Origin: a virus
DNA length: 39,870 nucleotides
IMG/VR virus record: IMGVR_UViG_3300032770_001050
Coordinates: 1-39,870 of that record
Direction: 5' to 3' (one strand)
A program made the position numbers and the translations under genes. The notes under the pieces were generated by a model. The model saw only the letters and a program-made list of their open reading frames with translations, searched no databases and was not told the DNA's origin. Shown piece by piece: positions 33,746 through 39,870 of the stretch (positions within the stretch are counted from its first letter, which is position 1; the number at the start of each line of letters is the position of its first letter).

Positions 33746-34426
33746 ATGCTCAAACCCGCCATATTGCTTGCGTGTCTGTGTGTCGTTACAGGATGCGCGT
33801 TCGGCCAGGGATCGCAGCGGCAATCTGTCGCGGTCTCGCTGCAGGGAACTCCCATTCCCGGCGCGAGCGTGTGGGCCTGCCAGAGCGGCTCGACGCCGAG
33901 TTACTCCACGACTCCGCCGTGCGCCCTCGCCAGCATCTACTCAGACCCATCGCTCGGCTCGCAGTATCTGATCGCACAGCCGCTGATTTCGGATGGCTTG
34001 GGAAATTTCACGTACTACGCGCCCGCGGGCACATACGTCGAGGTGATCACGGGATCGAATACGACCGGATACAGCTCGACGATCGTTTTGCCTTGTGCGC
34101 CAAACTCGACCGCGTCAGGATGTTCGGGCGGAGCAGGGAATCCGGCCGGCAGCGATACACAGCTTCAGATCAACAGTCACAGCCAATTCGGAGCTGTAAG
34201 CGGCCTCGCCGTCGACAGCAGCACCACTCCAACCGTTGTTACGATACCGTTCAGCGAAGCCGTCAAAGGACCGCGGCCCTGGGTGGACGCGACGGCATAC
34301 GGCGCGGACCCGACTGGTGCCACCGACTCCACGAGCGCCATCACCGGTGCCGCCGCGGCGGCTTGCAGCGCGGGTTCCACCCTTTATGTTCCGCCGGGCA
34401 CCTACAGTTTGACGCAACCTCAGTAG
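33746..34426 (+). pseudogene. Second tailspike-like gene, 5' part up to an in-frame amber codon
   Basis: From ATG 33746 this frame encodes 226 residues: a signal peptide with lipoprotein-like VTGC (MLKPAILLACLCVVTGC), the same small beta-sandwich as the tailspike at 20001 (QGTPIPGASVWACQS; SDGLGNFTYYAPAGTYVEV) and the start of the pectate-lyase-type beta-helix (VDATAYGADPTGATDSTSAI; LYVPPGTYSLTQPQ). It then meets TAG at 34424-34426. The same frame continues open for 965 codons (34427-37321). The paralogue at 20001 has TCG (Ser) at the aligned position, in SQPQSPSTSP versus TQPQ-stop-PSTSS. Hence one C-to-A change explains the stop. It is a nonsense mutation, an assembly error or an amber-suppressed codon. 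Confidence 0.75.
34424..34426 (+). other. In-frame amber codon interrupting the second tailspike
   Basis: TAG at codon 227 of the frame that starts at 33746 is the only stop codon before 37321. It is aligned to a TCG serine codon in the paralogous gene at 20720-20722. The following bases are CCT, not a known strong read-through context. Confidence 0.8.
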
Positions 34427-34441
34427 CCTTCCACGTCCAGC

Positions 34442-37321
34442 GTGATCCCAATCCCATGCGCGCACATTCACGTCACGGCGCTCGGCGATCAAGGCACGGC
34501 GCAGTCGGAGCAGCCGCCTCAGGCAAAACTCGTGGTCGCGAATGTCGGCTCGAATCCAAATGCCGCGCCGGTCTTCGGCTTCAAGTACCCGACAAATTCC
34601 GGTGGAATCACAATCGACAATTTGCAAGTATCTGGCTTCAACCAGGCCCTCTCGTTCTACGCGGAAACTGACGTCAGCCTGAATAACGTATGCGCTACGG
34701 CGCAATCGACGGGCCTGACCGATAACACTCCGCTTAAGGTCACGAATGTCACTTCATTCCGGATGACCGGCGGCTGTTTGAACAGCGGCACAGCGCTGTT
34801 GCCGATAGCCCTTTTCACTGGAGAAGCGTCCCTCGGATCGGAGCCTCCACTGGTGGGCTTTGTGGAGATGGAGCACGTGCGCGGCAGCGGCGGGAATTTT
34901 CAATACATCCAGCGCGTCAACACGTCCGGAGCGGGCCCCGGTACGTTTGTATTCAACGACGTCACTCCTTCCGGAAGCACGACAGACTTTCTCGCCATCA
35001 CGAACGCGACCGGGAACATGGGCCAGACCGCTATGCCGCAGTTCGGCCCGGTTTTTGTTCTGAACAGTTCGTTGCCCGGCGCGACGGGTTCGGGCGCAGT
35101 CATCAATTTCAATTCTTCTGGGTCCAAGCTGGTCGGCGTTCATATCTACGATTCCTTAGCGAGCGCGCAAACAACGCCGCTCGTAGCCGTTCGGATGACG
35201 GGCGGGTCGTTGCAGGATTGCGAGGTGCATGGGGCGGTTGGAAGTATCGTGGAGGATGGCGCCGGCAATGTGGTCGGGTCTTGCAATCTCGAGACTGCCG
35301 GCGGCACCGACTATCTGGCTGACGGCACAATTTCCTCGGCATCCCGGCTTCGCAGCGAGATCACAACCGGACTGAATCCAACACCGAACCTGCGGTTCTA
35401 CATCAGCCCCAATTCACGAGCTTCGTATGGTGTCGATGCGGGGCAGGGATTTCTGTTCAACGATGGAGCCACCAACGGGTTCAACGCGTCGCTGGCAGAA
35501 ACGGTGAAGGGAAGCGTCGACCTCCAATTCGCCAACCTACTGCCGCCGACGAACGTCACCGCGAGCGCGACGACTGGCGGTTCTCTTTCACCGGGCACCT
35601 ACTATCCCTTCGTCGCAACGGCCAGCAGCGGCAGCTGCGCGACTACGTCGGCTCCGAGCCTCCCCGGCTTGCCGGTAACGCTGAGCGGCTCCAACAACGC
35701 AATCACGGTGACGTGGACGCCCGCTCCGCCATCCGTCGCGACGATCAGCGGATACTGCGTGGCAATTGCTTCGAGCGCCGCGAACGCAGGTTCGGGATCG
35801 AGTTACGCCAGCGCGTTCGTGTCGGGATCGGGCACAACGAGTGCGACTCTGACTGCGGCAGCTGGTTCGATGCAATTTCCGATGGCGAACGCGATGAGCC
35901 CGTTGCATCGCTTCACTCCCACGGGACTGAATCTAGCTGGCGGCCTGAACTTCTTCTCGGACACAGGTGCTGCAAACGCATATGTCGTAACGACATCCCC
36001 TTCGCTGGCCGCGCTACCCTTAGGCGCGACGTTCACCTTTCAGGCAGCGCATGCGAATACAGGCGCGGCGACGCTCAACGTCGATGGCACTGGCGCAACG
36101 ACCATCAAGAAGAACGGAGGTACCGGCAGCAGCGTTGGTGCGGACTTGGCCGCCGCGGATATCGCGACGGGCCAACTGGTCACTGTCATGTTCGATGGGA
36201 CGAACTTCCAGATGCAAAGTACCCTGGGCAACTCATCAGGGGGAGGTGGCGGCGGGGGCGGGATGAACACAGCGGGGTCGAATGCGGCGTCCACAGCGGT
36301 GAGCGCGAGTTGGGTGCCGGGAACGATCAATAGCTACGACTTGGGGACGAACGCGCTGCCGTGGCGCAACGTATACATCGGGACCGTGGCGAACCATGCG
36401 GTGGAGTTGGACGCGAGCCTGCTGACAGGGAACCGGGATCAGAAATTCCCGGATGAGGCGGGCACGTTCATGATGAACACGGACGCGCTTGGGTGCGCGC
36501 AGATGCCGGCGCTGACGGGCGATGCCACAAACTCGGCCGGATCGTGCGCAACCACGGTGGGGAAGATTCAGGGGACGCCGGTATCGGCGACGCCGCCGGT
36601 GGCGAATCAGATCCTCGTGGACATCGCGGGGACTTGGACGCCGGAAAGCCCGCAGCAAGGCGAGGACGTGCAGACCGGAACGACGTACACGATTCCGAAT
36701 ACGGATGGCGGGTACGTGGTGACGCAGACGAACGCCGGATCGATCACGGACACGGTGCCGGACGGGACCGACAGCGGCTTCGGGCAAGGCTTCTTCTTCG
36801 TGATCTTCAACGGCAACGCGCCCAGCGGAAGCCAAATCACGGTGAACCGGGAGACGAGCGGGCAATTCAGCTTCAACGGCGCGCTGGTGAACACGTTCTA
36901 TGTGGCACCGCAGCAGCATGCCTATCTCTACTGCTACGACGGGACGAACTGGCGAGTGTTCCTGCAGGGAACCGGCGTGAGCGGAGTGCTCTTCTCGAAG
37001 GACTATGCAAGCCAATCGGGAAGCCTGGGCTCGGTGACGATGTACACGGCGCCGGCGAATGGCACGTATCGCTTCTCGACGCCGATCGCGTGCGATTCAG
37101 CGACGGCGACGACGGTGGTGGTGACGCTGGCGTATACGGACACTTCGAGCACGAGCCAAACGCTCGCGTCAGGCACGGTGACGTGCACGAGCTTGGGGAG
37201 CTCGAGCGTGGGAAGTTTCTCGACGATGATCCGCGTGAAGAGCGGATCGACGATCTCGTTCACCACGACGGCGGTGGGCTCGACGTACGACATCAGCCCG
37301 GTACTGGAGGGCGTGTGGTAG
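34442..37321 (+). CDS. Second tailspike-like gene, 3' part (beta-helix, FN3-like and C-terminal modules)
   Basis: This segment is in the same frame as the part before the amber codon and codes for 959 residues if begun at GTG 34442. That GTG has no ribosome binding site, so independent translation is doubtful. Domains, numbered from ATG 33746, are the remaining beta-helix (to about 580; GGITIDNLQVSGFNQALSFY) and an FN3-like module (about 601-708; ASATTGGSLSPGTYYPFVAT). Then come a strand-rich block (about 758-830; GATFTFQAAHANTGAATLNV), a poly-Gly linker (nt 36237-36264) and C-terminal fibre-tip modules ending SPVLEGVW. The first part matches the protein at 20001; the part after the linker does not. 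It would bind glycans if made as one protein. Confidence 0.75.
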   Translation: MIPIPCAHIHVTALGDQGTAQSEQPPQAKLVVANVGSNPNAAPVFGFKYPTNSGGITIDNLQVSGFNQALSFYAETDVSLNNVCATAQSTGLTDNTPLKVTNVTSFRMTGGCLNSGTALLPIALFTGEASLGSEPPLVGFVEMEHVRGSGGNFQYIQRVNTSGAGPGTFVFNDVTPSGSTTDFLAITNATGNMGQTAMPQFGPVFVLNSSLPGATGSGAVINFNSSGSKLVGVHIYDSLASAQTTPLVAVRMTGGSLQDCEVHGAVGSIVEDGAGNVVGSCNLETAGGTDYLADGTISSASRLRSEITTGLNPTPNLRFYISPNSRASYGVDAGQGFLFNDGATNGFNASLAETVKGSVDLQFANLLPPTNVTASATTGGSLSPGTYYPFVATASSGSCATTSAPSLPGLPVTLSGSNNAITVTWTPAPPSVATISGYCVAIASSAANAGSGSSYASAFVSGSGTTSATLTAAAGSMQFPMANAMSPLHRFTPTGLNLAGGLNFFSDTGAANAYVVTTSPSLAALPLGATFTFQAAHANTGAATLNVDGTGATTIKKNGGTGSSVGADLAAADIATGQLVTVMFDGTNFQMQSTLGNSSGGGGGGGGMNTAGSNAASTAVSASWVPGTINSYDLGTNALPWRNVYIGTVANHAVELDASLLTGNRDQKFPDEAGTFMMNTDALGCAQMPALTGDATNSAGSCATTVGKIQGTPVSATPPVANQILVDIAGTWTPESPQQGEDVQTGTTYTIPNTDGGYVVTQTNAGSITDTVPDGTDSGFGQGFFFVIFNGNAPSGSQITVNRETSGQFSFNGALVNTFYVAPQQHAYLYCYDGTNWRVFLQGTGVSGVLFSKDYASQSGSLGSVTMYTAPANGTYRFSTPIACDSATATTVVVTLAYTDTSSTSQTLASGTVTCTSLGSSSVGSFSTMIRVKSGSTISFTTTAVGSTYDISPVLEGVW

Positions 37322-37559
37322 CCAACAAAGGTCAACGAGATAAAAAGCGCCGGACGAGGAAGCGTTCTATCCCAGCCGTTGGAGAAGGCGCTCGTATCGC
37401 TGAAAATATTATGAAGCTAAGACGGATGTTGTTTCCTGAATCCGTTGACCGTGCCGGTCGTGCCGCAAAGCGTCAAGTTAACCGCCAAGGCTCGCGGCGT
37501 AGGCGTACTCGCTCTTGCATATTTTGCCCGAGCCGGTGAGGGGAGCGAAGGGAGTGACG

Positions 37560-39329
37560 ATGAGGATGGTGCGGTATTTGCCGCTGGTGCTGCTGGCACT
37601 GATGTGCTGCGCGCGGCCGGCGAAGGCTTCGTGCGGGGTGATAACGCCTTACACGAACGGGTCGATTAGCGGAACGGCCTATGTGGCCGCCACGGCAAAC
37701 TACTCGGATGTGAGTTCCTGCGCGGCGACCGAGCAGGCGGCCAAGGCGTGCAACGATCTGCTGGTGATTCCGGCGGGAAGCGCCTCATGGGGCACGTCGC
37801 AACTCAGCCTGAGTCCTAAAACGGGATGCGCCAGCCTGGTCCCTTCTCTGACGCTGCAGGGCGCGACGGTGTGCAACGGGACGCCGGGAGTGCAGATCAC
37901 AAGCTGCACCGACAACACGAACATCACGATCGGGAAGGACGAAGGCATCATTTTCACCGGATGCAATTCGACGGCCTTCTGCGTATTCACGGGGATCACG
38001 ATCACGGCCGGCACGGCGCCAAGCCACGCCCTGCTGGAAATGGACGGGACTTTCGGCCAGCAAAGTTTCCGGGCTCACCATTTCCACATCAAGAACACTT
38101 CGATTTCAGGAGGCGTGGCAACTGCCTTCAACGACGGCTATGGCCTCGTCGACCATTACTTGTTCGACGAGACTTCCACCACGCCGATGACGCCGGTCAA
38201 CGTGGGCGGAGACTTCCCGAGCCACGGCTATCGAAATTGGCAGGACACTTCGGGCTTTGGAACGGCGAACAGCATTTTCGTGGAGGACTCGCTTTCCAAC
38301 CAGGTGAAGGCGGGATCGGAAGGATTCTACGACGGCTATTTCGGCTGCCGCATCACGATTCGCTACACGACGATCAACGGAAACCAAATTGGAGGAGGGC
38401 ACGGCACGGACAGCGGCGGATATCGCGGCTGCGTGATGGGCGAGTTTTACCACCTCACGGTGAGCAACAGCACGGGCACGGCGGAGCTGCTGTTTAACAC
38501 GCGCAGTGGCGCCTACATGGTTCACGACACGACGATCGGCGGGACCACGGCCTACAGCGGCATCGACCTGCAGTACTACCGGATTTCGGAATGCATCAAC
38601 GCGGAAGCGCAGTTGTGGGGCTGCGCCGTGCTCACAAGCCCGGGCATCAACTGGACTCCCTATAATTCCGTCATCACCAACGATCAGGCTGCTTACAACG
38701 TGGCGAACGCCCCGAACTGGGCGGCGAGCCACTCTTACGCAGCGGGCGCCATCATCTCGCCCACATCGGGGAACGCCGGGAACGGCTCGCCGTATGGAGG
38801 GTATGTCTTTTACACGGTGTCGGGCGGCACCAGCGGCGGCTCGGCTCCCACCTGGACGCAAACGGTGGGAAACACGGTCACGGATGGAACCGTGACCTGG
38901 AAGAACCTAGGCGGAGGCGGCGCGGCCTCGCTCTCATCGGGCTGCGGGTTCGATCCTTCCAACCCTGACAACACGGGCTCGACCAGCGGCTACTCCCGCT
39001 GCTTCGATGCGAATGGCGGAACGTATCCGTACCGAGATCAGCCTGGGCGCGCCGGCCAGCAAGTACTCCTAGGCAACTGGCAATGGAACAATTCGCACAC
39101 GGGTTCGCAGACTTCCGCTGGCTACACACTCCACACCGACCCCGCGACCTCAACCATCATCGTTTCGGGAACGGACTATACGAACGGCTCCGCGCCTCCG
39201 GGCTACACGCCGTACACGTATCCGCATCCGCTGCAGGGCGCCGTGGCGCGGCCGCCCATCCCCCCGCTGAATTTGACTATCATCGCCAGCCTCTCAGGAT
39301 TCGACGGCTCCGTGCATTTAGCGCAATAA
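37560..39329 (+). CDS. Exported parallel beta-helix protein with carbohydrate-binding-like module
   Basis: The 589-residue product begins at ATG 37560 (GGGAG 5 bp upstream) with signal peptide RYLPLVLLALMCCARPAKA. Residues about 30-390 form a right-handed beta-helix with Gly/Thr-rich turns (ITIGKDEGIIFTGCNSTAFC; YFGCRITIRYTTINGNQIGG; IRYTTI) and Cys spaced for disulfides. A module at about 405-465 (NWAASHSYAAGAIISPTSGN, then GGTSGGSAPTWTQT and DGTVTWKNLG) resembles small Trp-rich carbohydrate-binding or fibre modules. The rest is Tyr/Pro-rich. It is the third beta-helix gene with a signal peptide in this module. It could be a tailspike, a secreted glycan-active enzyme or an adhesin; no clear catalytic acid pair can be assigned by eye. 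Confidence 0.72.
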   Translation: MRMVRYLPLVLLALMCCARPAKASCGVITPYTNGSISGTAYVAATANYSDVSSCAATEQAAKACNDLLVIPAGSASWGTSQLSLSPKTGCASLVPSLTLQGATVCNGTPGVQITSCTDNTNITIGKDEGIIFTGCNSTAFCVFTGITITAGTAPSHALLEMDGTFGQQSFRAHHFHIKNTSISGGVATAFNDGYGLVDHYLFDETSTTPMTPVNVGGDFPSHGYRNWQDTSGFGTANSIFVEDSLSNQVKAGSEGFYDGYFGCRITIRYTTINGNQIGGGHGTDSGGYRGCVMGEFYHLTVSNSTGTAELLFNTRSGAYMVHDTTIGGTTAYSGIDLQYYRISECINAEAQLWGCAVLTSPGINWTPYNSVITNDQAAYNVANAPNWAASHSYAAGAIISPTSGNAGNGSPYGGYVFYTVSGGTSGGSAPTWTQTVGNTVTDGTVTWKNLGGGGAASLSSGCGFDPSNPDNTGSTSGYSRCFDANGGTYPYRDQPGRAGQQVLLGNWQWNNSHTGSQTSAGYTLHTDPATSTIIVSGTDYTNGSAPPGYTPYTYPHPLQGAVARPPIPPLNLTIIASLSGFDGSVHLAQ

Positions 39330-39383
39330 ACGCACAACAGCATCTGCCAGAAGAATGCATGCCTAAGAAATAGGAGGGTTTGA

Positions 39384-39557
39384 ATGAGCAGATTCAAGGC
39401 GGCAACGCACGTGTTGGCGGCTGGGCTTGGCGCAGTCGTGGCGTTTCTGGTTTCACCAGCTGGGCAAGCCTTGGTAGGACAATATCGTTGGGCAGCCATT
39501 GCCTCGGCCGCGATTTTGACGGCGGCGGGCGTGTACCACGCCCCAGCAACGAAGTAG
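39384..39557 (+). CDS. Holin-like two-TM small membrane protein
   Basis: This 57-residue gene begins MSRFKAATHVLAAGLGAVVA at ATG 39384 behind a strong GGAGG and ends at the TAG at 39555. Two hydrophobic segments (about 8-24 and 36-50) flank a short polar turn (GQALVGQYR), with basic residues at the N-terminus. Size, topology and the position after the tail genes fit a class II-type holin or a small phage membrane protein. The next gene starts 4 bp after its stop codon, indicating translational coupling. Holin function is inferred from topology alone. Confidence 0.6.
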   Translation: MSRFKAATHVLAAGLGAVVAFLVSPAGQALVGQYRWAAIASAAILTAAGVYHAPATK

Positions 39558-39561
39558 CGAC

Positions 39562-39870
39562 ATGGAGCGGTTCACTCGGCGCAGGCTGATGGACGGGATT
39601 CTCGCGACGGTGGCGATGCTGTTCGGAGCGGTATCGCGTGCCGAGCGGGACGGTGGCGACGGCCTGGTGGGGAAAGTGGTTAAGGCAGACTCCGTTGCAG
39701 GAACGGCTGAGGTAGTGCTGAGCGTGATGCCGCGAGAGACGCGGTTTGCGCTCGAGGGGGATGTGCGGGGGTTGAGCGAAGGGGATTTCTTCACGTTTCA
39801 CATTCGCAAGAACGCGGTGATGTGGAAGGGGCGCGAGATCCACATCCGCCGCGTCGAATTCGTTCCGTAA
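39562..39870 (+). CDS. Small exported protein, unknown function
   Basis: The 102-residue product has an Arg-rich N-terminus and a hydrophobic stretch (FTRRRLMDGILATVAMLFGA) ending VSRA, consistent with a signal peptide or membrane anchor, possibly Tat-like through its RRR. The mature part is beta-rich (VVKADSVAGTAEVVLSVMPR; GDFFTFHIRKNAVMWKGREI) and could be a small OB-like barrel. The stop codon is exactly at the window edge, so the gene is complete. It is coupled to the holin-like gene and might belong to a lysis or envelope cassette. No family is recognised. Confidence 0.6.
   Translation: MERFTRRRLMDGILATVAMLFGAVSRAERDGGDGLVGKVVKADSVAGTAEVVLSVMPRETRFALEGDVRGLSEGDFFTFHIRKNAVMWKGREIHIRRVEFVP

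Noticed and set aside
34400-34445. Frameshift rather than nonsense mutation in the second tailspike
   Set aside because: The parts before and after the stop codon are in the same frame and the alignment to the paralogue has no gap at the site.
20001-37321. Diversity-generating retroelement driving variation between the two tailspikes
   Set aside because: No reverse transcriptase, template repeat or clustered adenine-specific differences could be seen; the genes look like ordinary paralogues.
36493-37539. 348-codon plus-strand open frame overlapping the end of the second tailspike
   Set aside because: Its composition (Arg, Asp, Gly, His-rich, no fold pattern) is that of a shadow frame, while the tailspike frame keeps fibre-like repeats to 37321.
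1-39870. tRNA genes, rRNA, CRISPR arrays or insertion sequences
   Set aside because: No cloverleaf-like segment, regularly spaced repeat or transposase frame was found on reading both strands; a covariance-model scan was not possible.

Overview
The window looks like a chromosome segment of a high-GC, Gram-negative soil bacterium, most probably an Acidobacteriota (Terriglobia-like) genome. That assignment is an inference from protein style: NHL-repeat secreted proteins with choice-of-anchor modules, PilZ-receiver fusions and Gly-rich exported proteins ending in AFAQ-type signal peptides. It is not based on a marker gene. A virus-derived morphogenesis module lies directly beside ordinary host genes.

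Left part (1-6379) is host chromosome. It holds a two-component pair on the minus strand (three-PAS HisKA_3 kinase followed by a NarL/FixJ regulator), a prolipoprotein diacylglyceryl transferase (lgt) on the minus strand, and a tandem pair of paralogous exported Gly/Ser-rich proteins on the plus strand.

An AT-rich island at 6447-6553 carries a near-consensus sigma-70 promoter (TTGCAT-17-TATAAT) and marks the switch to viral genes. From about 6635 to the right edge, the plus strand carries a podovirus/P22-like packaging, capsid, neck and tail module. In order: small protein, putative small terminase, large terminase (TerL), two small helical proteins, portal, scaffold, major capsid protein (MCP), two accessory proteins, a giant beta-helix tailspike, a gp4-like neck protein, a small virion protein, a gp10-like tail hub, a tail protein ending in an intein-like Hint domain, small genes, a Gln-rich ejection-type protein, a membrane protein, a lytic transglycosylase, a second tailspike broken by one in-frame TAG, a third exported beta-helix protein, a two-TM holin-like peptide and an exported small protein. 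No tape measure, sheath or baseplate genes are seen, which fits a short-tailed particle.

The module is unusual in four ways. (1) Host-like genes are wedged between core virion genes: a promoter-bearing membrane protein between TerL and portal, an antisense PilZ-pseudoreceiver between portal and scaffold, an antisense exported protein between scaffold and MCP, and an antisense NHL-repeat protein inside the tail genes. (2) The large beta-helix tailspike-like proteins carry N-terminal Sec signal peptides. (3) A tail protein ends in a Hint/BIL-like domain with an intact N-terminal Cys and a terminal His-Asn. (4) One tailspike has an amber codon exactly where its paralogue has a TCG serine codon. 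No integrase, repressor, replication gene, tRNA, CRISPR or IS element was found, so this may be a prophage whose other half lies beyond the right edge, a remnant, or a domesticated (for example GTA-like) particle locus.
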